A DNA stretch of 64,000 nt from PALSA-350 sp963834445. GTDB lineage: Bacteria > Acidobacteriota > Terriglobia > Terriglobales > Acidobacteriaceae. The stretch covers positions 1,612,001 through 1,676,000 of the forward strand of contig CAWIBU010000003.1 of the NCBI GenBank assembly GCA_963834445.1, given 5' to 3'. A model generated the notes under the pieces. The model saw only the letters and a program-made list of their open reading frames with translations, did not search any database and was not told the DNA's origin. Positions 1 to 8,964 of the stretch are shown piece by piece; position 1 is the stretch's first letter; each line of letters starts with the position of its first letter. The translations under genes and the position numbers were made by a program.

Positions 1-1601
1 GATATCGGCGCCAGGCAGACCAGGTACCAGTCGTAACCGGTGCACGCGTATCTGGCAGCAATGAGCTCCCCGGTTAAAGGCGCCAATCCCTGTGCTACGT
101 CCGTCGGAGTGCCGATGAAGACGATCACCCCGGTCGATGCCAGCAGCGCCGTACGGGTCGCAGGCGGAAGCGCCGGCAAATCGACGTTGCCGTTGATCAA
201 CCGCTCTGCTTCCTCAGCAGAACTCATGTGATCGATCAAAAGATTTCCGCCGGGCGCCGGCATCAGCGGGGTAATCTTCTGGTCCATGAACGGGCTATTG
301 AGCATGACGTCGTTGGCGCGCAAAAAGGGAAGCGCTCCACTCCAGAGATAGGGATTGAATCCGAGTTCATGTTGCACACGCACGGCCTTGAGCATCGCGG
401 GGTCGAGAATTGCGAGGCCGCCGAGATGCTGGGGCAGCGGTTGATTCTCGAGGGCAGCGAGTTGCCGCGCGACCGGTCGAAAGAAAATCTCGGCCGGCAG
501 CAGCGTCAGCACCGTCAGGGCAATGGCAAACAAAGGAACGATGCGCTCCCATGGCCGCGCTGCCGCACAGCCGCTCGCGGCCGCGATCGCGCCCAGCCAG
601 GGAAAGATCATCAGCCGCTGGGCGAAGAAGTCAGAGCCATTCATGGCGCCGGGAAGAATTGGGATAGACAGCAAAATCGCCACCGCCAACAGCAGCATGC
701 TGTCGCTCGACCGCATCTGGCGTGCTCGCCAACGCGCCAGAAATCCCACGGTCGCCAGCGCAAGGCAGCCGAGCAGCAAGGCATAAAGCCCGAGGCGATA
801 TCCGTTGATGGCCAGGTTGCGGGCCCGCGTATCAAAAGGGGAGACGCCGAACAACGCCAGGCTGCTGACCAGCGCGTCCCTGTGCAGGCCAAACCCGTGC
901 AGGTTTGATGCCGAGCGCGACCGATCCACGCTGGCCAGCGGATACAGAAAGCTGAGACTGGCGATCGCCAAGCCGGTGAAGAGCCAGCGGTGTTCTCGCA
1001 GCGAGACACGGCTTTGGAACAAACGAATCCCCAGGTCCAATGCGCAGAAAACGATCAGTAATAGAAGCGGTATGGGGTGCGTCAACGCCAGCAGAAAGCT
1101 GATCAAAGCAAACGGTAACCACAGACGGGTTTGGCCGGCTGCCGCCCGCACCCAAAGCCCGACGGCCAGGAAAAACAGCCCGACGGCGAGCGAATAATTC
1201 AGAAACCCCATCACCAGCGACCAGTGCAGAACTAACGGGATCATGCAGAGCGAAAGCAGATCGCCGCTCGGGCCCAGAGATCGAGCACAGTAGCGGAAGC
1301 CGTAGGCGGTGCACAGGAAAATGCCGCAGATGAGCAGCTTCTCGGCAAGATCGTACGACACAAGCCGGGTGAGGCCGAGCAAGACCGCATAGTGCGTCGC
1401 ATAGGGAGGAAAGGGATGCCGAATCGCGTAGGCGCCATAATCATGCGCGCCCGCGAGCAGCGATGCGATCGCGTGCACGTAATACTTGTGCATGGGGCCG
1501 TCCTGGGTGGGGAACAGTGGCAGCGAAAGCGCCCACCCACAAAACAACAACACCAGGCCAGCAAAGAGAAGAGAAGTATACTTCGAGCGTGTTGTGGTCA
1601 T
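1..1601 (-). CDS. Polytopic membrane protein, GT-C glycosyltransferase-like (3' end cut off)
   Basis: I translated this strand from the ATG at 1601 and the frame stays open to the window edge: at least 533 residues with no stop. After a short N-terminal anchor comes a TQDGP(M)H stretch, resembling the acidic first loop of GT-C enzymes that use polyprenyl-phosphate sugars. About ten hydrophobic segments follow, then a more soluble C-terminal part. This suggests transfer of a sugar at the outer face of the inner membrane, but neither donor nor acceptor can be read. An acyltransferase-3 gene lies 54 bp upstream on the same strand, fitting surface polysaccharide or glycolipid modification. It could also be an uncharacterised DUF membrane family. 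Confidence 0.65.
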   Translation of the reverse strand, partial: MTTTRSKYTSLLFAGLVLLFCGWALSLPLFPTQDGPMHKYYVHAIASLLAGAHDYGAYAIRHPFPPYATHYAVLLGLTRLVSYDLAEKLLICGIFLCTAYGFRYCARSLGPSGDLLSLCMIPLVLHWSLVMGFLNYSLAVGLFFLAVGLWVRAAAGQTRLWLPFALISFLLALTHPIPLLLLIVFCALDLGIRLFQSRVSLREHRWLFTGLAIASLSFLYPLASVDRSRSASNLHGFGLHRDALVSSLALFGVSPFDTRARNLAINGYRLGLYALLLGCLALATVGFLARWRARQMRSSDSMLLLAVAILLSIPILPGAMNGSDFFAQRLMIFPWLGAIAAASGCAAARPWERIVPLFAIALTVLTLLPAEIFFRPVARQLAALENQPLPQHLGGLAILDPAMLKAVRVQHELGFNPYLWSGALPFLRANDVMLNSPFMDQKITPLMPAPGGNLLIDHMSSAEEAERLINGNVDLPALPPATRTALLASTGVIVFIGTPTDVAQGLAPLTGELIAARYACTGYDWYLVCLAPI

Positions 1602-1655
1602 CGCTTTGAGGACGCTCCCGGCTGCTGACAGTCTTTCATGAGTGCATGCCGGTTT

Positions 1656-2699
1656 TTAGGCAACCGGCAGCGGCGCCGTAGCCCTGCGCTTCAAGGTGAG
1701 CGCGGGGCGCTCCACGAAGTGCCAGCTCAACCAGCCCAAGGCAAAACAAATCACTGTGGAAACCAGGAAAGTGATCCAGGGAGAGCCTCTGTGGAACCAG
1801 ATCCACAGAGCCTCGACCGGCCATCCGTAGAGATAGATGCCATAGGAGATGTCTGGAAGCCGGCTCATGCCCGATAGCCAGGGTAGCTGCATCTGTCCCA
1901 GGTAAAACATCAAGTACGCGCCGCATAGCACCAGGGCAAACTCGGCCCGCGAAGGTATGAAGATAAAGAACGCGATCAGCAGGGCGAGCGCGATCCACGC
2001 GAACAGCCGCCGGAAAACGATGCGCTGGCGAAACAAGTAGAAACAAACGCCGATCAGGTAAACCGCGGTTAAACGAAACGCAATGCCGGGTGCGCCTACC
2101 AGGGCTACGACGTGCCTGGGCCAGAGCATTGCTGCAAAAGGAGCCGCGTCGAACAGCGACGACAGCAGCAGAGCGGTCGCGAGCAGCATGATGATGGGCC
2201 GGCGCAGCAACCCGCTCACTCCCAGCAGCGCCACCAGCAGGTAGCACCGAAACTCGTAACCAATGGTGTACATCGCGCCATTGACCGTCGCATAGGCCTG
2301 GCCGGGAAAGACGGGTGGCGTCGCCGGGGAGCTGAGTAGAACGACGCTGTTTACGAAATGAATGTCGAGGCCTCTGAAAAAGTGAGCGACGCCCGGCGCC
2401 AGCAATCCCACGGCAAGGGTGCTGAGGGCGACGGCCACCATGTATCCGGGAAGAATACGCAGCACCCGTTTGCGCAGGAAGTTAATGAACTCAGGATCGC
2501 CGAGCCAGCTTTGTACGATCAAATAGCCGCTCAATAGGAAGAACCCGTCAACGCCCAACGTGCCAAAAGTGAATGGCGCGCCGGTGAGGCGATGGAGCAG
2601 CTCACGCGAGGTGTTGCCGTCGGTGATTTCCGGCGCGTGCGAGAGCAATACCAGCGTTGCGAAGAGAATGCGCAACAAGTCGAACTGGTGGTTTCGCAT
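1656..2699 (-). CDS. Acyltransferase 3 family membrane protein (OafA/YrhL type)
   Basis: The 347-aa protein is polytopic. Its N-terminus has the family pattern FDLLRILFATLVLLSHAPEI, where the His is the presumed catalytic residue, followed by GVDGFFLLSGYLI and an FLRKRVLRILPGY block. The family O-acetylates or O-acylates surface sugars, lipids or peptides in the inner membrane, taking acyl groups from the cytoplasm. The ATG at 2699 is chosen over a TTG two codons upstream. The gene begins 14 bp after the mutS2 stop, so it probably shares a transcript with mutS2, although the functions look unrelated. The GT-C-like gene downstream suggests an envelope sugar as acceptor. Substrate unknown. Confidence 0.85.
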   Translation of the reverse strand: MRNHQFDLLRILFATLVLLSHAPEITDGNTSRELLHRLTGAPFTFGTLGVDGFFLLSGYLIVQSWLGDPEFINFLRKRVLRILPGYMVAVALSTLAVGLLAPGVAHFFRGLDIHFVNSVVLLSSPATPPVFPGQAYATVNGAMYTIGYEFRCYLLVALLGVSGLLRRPIIMLLATALLLSSLFDAAPFAAMLWPRHVVALVGAPGIAFRLTAVYLIGVCFYLFRQRIVFRRLFAWIALALLIAFFIFIPSRAEFALVLCGAYLMFYLGQMQLPWLSGMSRLPDISYGIYLYGWPVEALWIWFHRGSPWITFLVSTVICFALGWLSWHFVERPALTLKRRATAPLPVA

Positions 2700-2713
2700 G
2701 CGCAAAGATCAGC

Positions 2714-5182
2714 CTACACCCGAAGATCCACCACCGTGGCTCCGGCTCCGCCTTCGCTGGGACTCGCCTCCGTCACCAGCGCCACGTGCGGATGCCGCTC
2801 CATCATGGCTCGCAGTGCCTTGCGTAAAACGCCCATACCCATCCCGTGCACAATCCGGATGCGCGGCAGACCGGCCAGGAAGGCACGGTCCAGATATTGC
2901 TCCACTTCTCCGGTGGCCTCATCGACGGTGCGTCCGATCACGTTCAGCTCGGCGCGAACCGTATCTTCCGGATGAGCGATCGACACGGTCACGCCGCGGC
3001 TTCGCGCGGCTTCGAGCGGACTGGCTGCCCGAATCTCGCGGCCGGTCAGGATCTCGGCGATGTTGTCGCGCGCAACCCGCATCTTCATGGGCCCAATCGC
3101 TACCTCAAACAGATTGCCCTCAACCTGCCGCTGCACCACCCCGGTCTTGCCCAGAGACTTCAACTTGACCGTGTCGCCGACCGAAATATTCCGAATCACG
3201 TGTGGCTGGGCATGGCTGTCTCCGCGATCGGCGCCGCTGTGCTGGGCCACCACGACGGAGTTGAATTGCTCGCTGAATTCCCGGCGCAGGCGCGCTATGC
3301 GGCGCTCCGCTTCTTTTGAGAGCTTTTGCTGCGCGGCCCGATCGTCAATCACCCGCACCGTTTCGCGGATCTGGTAGGTGAAGTCTTTTAGCAATGACTG
3401 CAGTTGCGTTTCCAGATCTTTTACCTTGCTACGCCACTCTTTGAGGCCCTCGCTCTCCAGGCGGTTCTTTTCCCGTGCCACCTCCTGTTCCCGGCGTCGC
3501 AACTCCTCCCGCTCCCGCGCCACGCTGTCGAGCTGGCTGTGCAGCTCGTCGAGGAAATGGCCGATGTCTCGCGTCTGCGTATCCTGTTGCGCGCGGGCAT
3601 TTTCGACGATGGTTGGATTCAGGCCCAGCCGCTGCGCAATGTTGATGCCGGCGGAAGCGCCAGGAACACCCAGCCGCAACGCGAAGGTCGGCGCCAGGGT
3701 CTGCTCGTCAAAACCGACCGAAGCATTGAGCACGCCGGGTCTCCTGGCGGCGTAGACCTTGAGCGAGGTGTGATGGGTAGAGATCAGGCACCAGGCACGG
3801 CGATCGAGAAAATAGCCGGCGATGGCCACCGCCAGCGCTGCTCCCTCTTCCGGATCCGTGGCTGACCCTAGTTCATCGAGCAAAACCAGGGATGAGGGGT
3901 CTGCCAGGGCGGCAATCCGTTTGAGATTGACGATGTGTGCCGAGAAGGTCGACAGATTTTGTTCGATCGACTGGGCGTCGCCAATGTCGGCCAGAAACGC
4001 GCTGCACAGCGGAAAAACTGCTCCTGCGGCGGGGACCGGTATGCCCGCCTGGGCCATCATGCTCAGCAGCCCCGCAGTCTTGAGCGCGACCGTCTTGCCG
4101 CCGGTATTAGGGCCGCTGATGATCAGCTGCCGCTCGGTGTTGGTCAACGCCAGGGTCAGCGGCACGATCGCCGCTTGCCGCGCGCGCAGGCGCTTTTCCA
4201 GCAAGGGATGGCGTGCCTGCGTCAGGTCAAGCACCGGTGTAGCCGGATCCGCGAAGCGCGGTCGGATGCAATCAAACTCGGCGGCGAATCGTCCCCGCGC
4301 CTGCAGCCCGTCGAGCTGGGCCAGGGTGGCGGCGCCCTGGGCGATGGCCTGTGATTGCTGCCCAATCTCCCGGGTCATGGCGAGAAAAATCCGCCGCGTC
4401 TCGGCCTGCTCTTCATCGATCAGCCGCACCAGCTCGTTGTTCTGCTCGATGGTCTCAAGGGGTTCCAGGTAGACCGTCTGGCCGCTTGAGCTGGCGCCAT
4501 GCACGACCCCGGGAATGCGCCGCTTATGCTCCGCCTTTACCGGGATAACGAATCGTTCCCCGCGAATCGTGATCAGGTCATCCTGCGTGCTGCCGCCTTC
4601 TGACAAACGGCGCAATGAGCTGCGCAGGCTTTCTTCAATCACCCGCTGCTGGCGCTCGATCTCTCTGCGGATGCGGCGCAGTTCGGGGGAGGCATCGTCG
4701 CTGAGCGAGCCATCTGGGTTCAGGCGGGACCGCAGGGATCGTGCCAGCGCCCCCAGTTGTGCCCCCTCAGGCAACTGGCTCAGCGCAGTTAAGCCTGCAA
4801 GCCGCGCGGCCAACGCTTCGGGGGGACTCTCGATCATTGCCTGCCAGGTGGTGATGTTATCCACCAGAAAGAGCAGGTCGCGTATCTCCTCGGGCTCGAG
4901 CAGGGCGCCCGCGATGCGCGCCTTCTCGGCCAGCTTCGTCGGATCGAACAATCCACCCAATGCGGGCGCGGCCCCGTGCCCCAGCAGTAGCCGCATCTCC
5001 TCCACCAGGTCATGCTGCTGTTCAATCCAGGCAGGGTCCTGCGACGGCTGCATGCTGAGCATCCACACGCGGGCCACAGTCGAGTGGGCGTAGCTCGCTA
5101 CCAGCTCCAGTAGGCGGCCCCACTCGAGCGCCTCCCCACTGATTTCCTCCACGATCGACGGTACGGGCTCGAGAAGACTCAC
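2714..5182 (-). CDS. mutS2: Endonuclease MutS2 (MutS family ATPase with Smr domain)
   Basis: The protein is 822 aa, close to the usual MutS2 length. It has core and clamp helices (about residues 1-340), Walker A GPNTGGKT (357-364), Walker B and signature motifs around LVLLDELGSATDPEEGAAL, a long charged coiled coil (about 520-640), and a C-terminal Smr nuclease domain containing HGMGMG. The N-terminal mismatch-binding domain of MutS is absent, as expected. MutS2 suppresses recombination by acting on branched DNA, and in Bacillus it also rescues collided ribosomes. In the Smr domain the usual LDLRG-like strand reads LNVIG, so nuclease activity may differ. The start is GTG at 5182, 47 bp from divergent hemB. 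Confidence 0.95.
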   Translation of the reverse strand: MSLLEPVPSIVEEISGEALEWGRLLELVASYAHSTVARVWMLSMQPSQDPAWIEQQHDLVEEMRLLLGHGAAPALGGLFDPTKLAEKARIAGALLEPEEIRDLLFLVDNITTWQAMIESPPEALAARLAGLTALSQLPEGAQLGALARSLRSRLNPDGSLSDDASPELRRIRREIERQQRVIEESLRSSLRRLSEGGSTQDDLITIRGERFVIPVKAEHKRRIPGVVHGASSSGQTVYLEPLETIEQNNELVRLIDEEQAETRRIFLAMTREIGQQSQAIAQGAATLAQLDGLQARGRFAAEFDCIRPRFADPATPVLDLTQARHPLLEKRLRARQAAIVPLTLALTNTERQLIISGPNTGGKTVALKTAGLLSMMAQAGIPVPAAGAVFPLCSAFLADIGDAQSIEQNLSTFSAHIVNLKRIAALADPSSLVLLDELGSATDPEEGAALAVAIAGYFLDRRAWCLISTHHTSLKVYAARRPGVLNASVGFDEQTLAPTFALRLGVPGASAGINIAQRLGLNPTIVENARAQQDTQTRDIGHFLDELHSQLDSVAREREELRRREQEVAREKNRLESEGLKEWRSKVKDLETQLQSLLKDFTYQIRETVRVIDDRAAQQKLSKEAERRIARLRREFSEQFNSVVVAQHSGADRGDSHAQPHVIRNISVGDTVKLKSLGKTGVVQRQVEGNLFEVAIGPMKMRVARDNIAEILTGREIRAASPLEAARSRGVTVSIAHPEDTVRAELNVIGRTVDEATGEVEQYLDRAFLAGLPRIRIVHGMGMGVLRKALRAMMERHPHVALVTEASPSEGGAGATVVDLRV

Positions 5183-5229
5183 CCACCTATGCTAGAGCAA
5201 CCACCACGGCCACGCCTTAGAATCAAAGA

Positions 5230-6213
5230 ATGGAATTCCCTGTAACCCGTCTCCGGCGTTTGCGGCGTACCGAGGCGATGCGCTCGCTGGTCCGCGAAGT
5301 TCATCTCCATCCCGGCGCGTTGATCTACCCACTCTTTATTTGCCCCGGCCAGGGGATACGGCGCGAAATCAGCTCCATGCCCGGGGTTTACAACCTCTCG
5401 ATCGATGAAGCCATGAAAGAGGTTGAGGAGGCGACCCGGCTTGGCCTGGGCGGCCTGCTGCTCTTCGGACTTCCCGCCCTCAAGGATGAAGAAGCGAGCG
5501 GCGCCTGGGCGGCGGACGGTATTGTCCAACAGGCCCTGCGTGCGTTTAAGCCCGCTGCCAAAAAGCTGCTGTTGATCGCCGACGTGTGCCTCTGCGAGTA
5601 CACCTCGCATGGGCATTGCGGCATCGTGCACAAGAGCGGTGATGACTATGAGGTTGAGAACGACTCCAGCCTTGAATTGATCGCGCGCACAGCGGTTTCA
5701 TTGGCGGAAGCCGGGGCGGATATCGTGGCCCCATCGGACATGATGGACGGCCGCGTAGGCATTATCCGCGAACATCTCGACGATGCCGGCCTGGAGCAGG
5801 TGCCGATTCTCTCCTATGCTGCCAAGTTTTCTTCTGCGTTCTATGGCCCGTTTCGCGAAGCAGCCGATTCGGCACCGCAGTTCGGCGACCGCAGAACGTA
5901 TCAGATGGATGGGGCGAACCTGCGCGAGGCGATGCGCGAAATCGATCAGGATATTGCCGAAGGCGCAGACATGATTTTGATGAAGCCGGCCATGCCCTAT
6001 CTGGATGTGATTCGCGCAGCGCGCGAGCGGCTCGATGTGCCGATGGGCGCGTATCAGGTCTCCGGGGAATACGCGATGCTGCAGGCTGCCTTCGCCAGGG
6101 GCTGGCTGGAAAAGGAGCGAGCGATGATGGAGTCGCTTATCTCCATTCGCCGTGCCGGTGCCGACTTCACTGTTACGTACTTTGCTAAAGAGGCGGCGCG
6201 GCTGCTGGGTTAG
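5230..6213 (+). CDS. hemB: Delta-aminolevulinic acid dehydratase (porphobilinogen synthase)
   Basis: This cytoplasmic enzyme condenses two 5-aminolevulinate molecules into porphobilinogen, the second common step of tetrapyrrole synthesis. At 327 aa it has normal length. The two Schiff-base lysines are visible: K199 in SYAAKFSSAFYGPF and K252 in MILMKPAMPYLD. The metal-binding loop VCLCEYTSHGHCG carries cysteines 120, 122 and 130, so this is the zinc-dependent type rather than the aspartate-rich Mg2+ type. The ATG at 5230 has no strong Shine-Dalgarno. The gene stands alone between divergent mutS2 and a convergent neighbour; no other haem gene is in the window. Confidence 0.97.
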   Translation: MEFPVTRLRRLRRTEAMRSLVREVHLHPGALIYPLFICPGQGIRREISSMPGVYNLSIDEAMKEVEEATRLGLGGLLLFGLPALKDEEASGAWAADGIVQQALRAFKPAAKKLLLIADVCLCEYTSHGHCGIVHKSGDDYEVENDSSLELIARTAVSLAEAGADIVAPSDMMDGRVGIIREHLDDAGLEQVPILSYAAKFSSAFYGPFREAADSAPQFGDRRTYQMDGANLREAMREIDQDIAEGADMILMKPAMPYLDVIRAARERLDVPMGAYQVSGEYAMLQAAFARGWLEKERAMMESLISIRRAGADFTVTYFAKEAARLLG

Positions 6214-6260
6214 AAATGCCGCGTGGTGCTTCCTACCGAGGGTCGGTTCGAAACCGAGAG

Positions 6261-8843
6261 CTAGATCGGCGCCAACGCGGTTACTGCGGCCTCCAACCTT
6301 TTGGTAAAGGCTTGTGGTTCTTCCCCGGGCGACATGGTCAACGGAGTTCCCACGCGAACCTTGACCGCGCCACGATGGTGGCCGCGCCCCAGGCCCTCCA
6401 CGTATATCGGGTGCACCGGCACTTCAGATTCCTGTGCCAGCAGGCCGATGCCTGGTTCGAAGGGCTGCAGTTGGCCGCTGACCGAACGGCGGCCTTCAGG
6501 AAACACCAGCACGTGCTGCCCCTGGTCCAGCGCTTCCCCGGCGTGGACGAAGCTCTGTCGCAGACCAGCGCCGCGGGGCAGCGGAAACACATTGAAGAGC
6601 GCGCTCACCAGCCAATAGGCGACGGGCGCGAGAGCGCCCAAAATGCGATGGCGCTGCGCCTTTCCTTGACGCCAGCCGGTTAGCAGCTCCCCTGACATCG
6701 CTACCGCAACATGCTCACGGTCTGTGCTGCTCAGCGCGTACAAAATTACCGGCACATCAAAAGCCGTCAGATGGTTGGCAACCAGCAGGGATGGCCGGGC
6801 CAGCAGCGTAGGTGGCGCCACGCGCGGAGCTAGAACCAGCCAAACCAGGGGGCGCATGATGGCTTCCAGAAAGACATTCCTTACCAGCTGGACCAAGCCC
6901 CACCGCGGCCAGCGTGGAAACACCGCCGCTTGCCTCTGGAGAGGAAGCGAACGCACCGGCGCGGCAACGTCAACCGTGGTTGCCGAACCCGTGGAGGGCG
7001 CTGATCGAACCGCAACCGGAGCAGATTGCTGCAGCAGGCCGCGCAGATCACCGACCGTCCGGACCAGTTCCCAGACGGAATCCTCAAGTTCCACCCCAAA
7101 GCGTGTCTCCAGGCTCGACTGTAGTTGCACCATCGCCAGGCTATCCAGGTGCAGGTCTTCGGTCAGGCGGTCGGTTGCCGTCACGTCCTGCCTGGTTGTC
7201 CCCAGTTGACGCAGTATCTCGAGCAAAGGGTCAGAGGGATCTTCCACCGCTTTCCCTCCCACTGCCAGCGATTGCTGTGCCCAGCTTTGCACACTGCGAC
7301 GCAATACCTTGCCGGTCGAGGTGCGGGGAAACTCCAGTTGTGGCCAGCGCAGCCAGTAGCGCAGCTGCTGAAAAGGGGCAAGCTCGCGATTGGCGTTATC
7401 GACCGCCTGCCCTAAGCGGTCGTCGGCAAGATCTGCGCCCGCGATCAGCACCGCAGCCGGAGTAGGGCCGGCCGCTGAATCGTAAGCAACGACCAACCCG
7501 TCGAGCACACCCGGCTGTTTGCGTAGCACTGCCTCCAGATCCTGGGGATGGATATTCAATCCGGCCGACGTAACGATCACGTCGCTTTTGCGCCCGGCAA
7601 ATACCAGGTCGCCGGCCGCATTGCGAGAGGCCAGATCGCCCGTCGCCAGCCACTCGTCTCCGCGCGGTTGCAGATGCCCTTGACGCCAAACCTGGGCGGC
7701 GATGGAAGCGCCGCGCACCAGGATCTCGCCGTCTTCGCCGATCTTGACCTCTCGTCCAGCGAGCGGTTTGCCGATAGTGCCCCGGGCAATTCTGAACGGG
7801 TGATTCAAGGTGACCAGCGCCGTCGTCTCCGTCATCCCGTAGCCCTGGATCAGGGCGAAGCCAGCCGTGGTCCAGAACTTCTCCAGGTCTGCGGGCAGAG
7901 CCGCTCCCCCCGACACGAACGCCCAAAACTTGAACCCCAGTCGCCGATGCACGGCCCGGAAGCGCCACCATCGCCGCACAATTGACTCCCCCTGCGCCGC
8001 AGCCACGCTGGCCGACAGTGCCGGAAACTCAGCCACGAGCCACGAACGCAGCAGGTCGAGCACCCGGGGAACCGCCGCCAGCACTGAGATACGCTCCTGC
8101 TTCATCAATCTGGCCAGCCTGGGCGCCTGCAGCCGATCTTCAAAATGGACTTCAGCGACCAGCAACGACGGAACCCAAAGACCCATAAACTGCCCGAAGA
8201 CGTGGCTCAGTGGCAGCGTGTGCAGAATGCGCAAGGGATGCACGAAGCGCTCGTAACGCAGGTACTTGCCAATCTCTTTTTCCAGCGGATCGAGAGACGC
8301 GAGCACGTTGCCATGCGTGTGCACGATGCCCTTGGGGTCTGCCGTCGTGCCTGAAGTGAAAACGATTTGCAGCGGCGTATCGCGCGACAATCCCGGTACA
8401 GGCGAATAATTCGGCGTGGGCAGAGAGGTCGCGAACCCAGCCAGGCCCAGCGTCGGGATAGGCGGATCGGGCTGCAGCTCTAGCAGCAGCGCCAGGTCGC
8501 CCACCAGCAGCCGGGGCTGCACCTCCGAGACGACCCGTTGGGCCAACTCCAGGCTCCCCGCTGCGTCCAACGGAACTGCAACGATTCCGCGCAAAATGCA
8601 TCCAAAGAAAGCCGCTACCCATTCGACGCAGTTGTTGCCCCAGAGCAAAACTCGGTCTCCGGGCTGCAGGCCGAGCTGGTCATAGGCATGGGCGCAGCGG
8701 GCGCTCAGCTCAGCCAGTCCTGCGTAGGTGGAAGAAAACCGCCGATTGCCGCGATGGGTAACCACCGCGATTTGCTCGCCGTTCGAGCGGAAGTCGGCGA
8801 CGAGCGTAGCCAGGTGCGGTCGCACGCATCCAGTGTGGCACAT
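6261..8843 (-). CDS. Fused acyl-AMP ligase / acyl carrier / PlsC-type acyltransferase
   Basis: This 860-aa protein joins three activities. Residues about 10-520 form an ANL adenylating domain: FTSGTTADPKGIVHTHG at 162-178, QGYGMTETTA at 333-342, and TSTGK with the C-terminal lysine K512. Residues about 540-605 are an acyl carrier domain, with DLHLDSLAM carrying the phosphopantetheine serine S568. Residues about 680-860 are a PlsC/LPLAT domain with NHLTAFD (HX4D, 691-696) and FPEGRRS (781-787). A fatty acid would be activated, loaded on the in-cis carrier, and passed to a lysolipid or glycerol acceptor. E. coli Aas has the reverse order and no carrier. The ATG at 8843 has a weak Shine-Dalgarno; GTG at 8825 is possible. 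Confidence 0.9.
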   Translation of the reverse strand: MCHTGCVRPHLATLVADFRSNGEQIAVVTHRGNRRFSSTYAGLAELSARCAHAYDQLGLQPGDRVLLWGNNCVEWVAAFFGCILRGIVAVPLDAAGSLELAQRVVSEVQPRLLVGDLALLLELQPDPPIPTLGLAGFATSLPTPNYSPVPGLSRDTPLQIVFTSGTTADPKGIVHTHGNVLASLDPLEKEIGKYLRYERFVHPLRILHTLPLSHVFGQFMGLWVPSLLVAEVHFEDRLQAPRLARLMKQERISVLAAVPRVLDLLRSWLVAEFPALSASVAAAQGESIVRRWWRFRAVHRRLGFKFWAFVSGGAALPADLEKFWTTAGFALIQGYGMTETTALVTLNHPFRIARGTIGKPLAGREVKIGEDGEILVRGASIAAQVWRQGHLQPRGDEWLATGDLASRNAAGDLVFAGRKSDVIVTSAGLNIHPQDLEAVLRKQPGVLDGLVVAYDSAAGPTPAAVLIAGADLADDRLGQAVDNANRELAPFQQLRYWLRWPQLEFPRTSTGKVLRRSVQSWAQQSLAVGGKAVEDPSDPLLEILRQLGTTRQDVTATDRLTEDLHLDSLAMVQLQSSLETRFGVELEDSVWELVRTVGDLRGLLQQSAPVAVRSAPSTGSATTVDVAAPVRSLPLQRQAAVFPRWPRWGLVQLVRNVFLEAIMRPLVWLVLAPRVAPPTLLARPSLLVANHLTAFDVPVILYALSSTDREHVAVAMSGELLTGWRQGKAQRHRILGALAPVAYWLVSALFNVFPLPRGAGLRQSFVHAGEALDQGQHVLVFPEGRRSVSGQLQPFEPGIGLLAQESEVPVHPIYVEGLGRGHHRGAVKVRVGTPLTMSPGEEPQAFTKRLEAAVTALAPI

Positions 8844-8964
8844 CCGGCCAAACGAACGATCGTCAACCCGTAACCGTTGAGTCGCGTAAAATCAAAGTTT
8901 CGCGTCCTAACCTGCCGGCGGCCAGCTTTTCGCCGGCCAACAGATCCACCCTGGGGAGCTTGCT

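Noticed and set aside
228..908. A 226-codon plus-strand frame near the left edge
   Set aside because: The minus strand carries a continuous membrane-protein frame over the whole stretch; the plus frame is charged and featureless.
6241..6260. cggttcgaaaccg looks like a tRNA T-arm
   Set aside because: No acceptor, D or anticodon arm can be built in the 47-bp gap; it is only a small hairpin.
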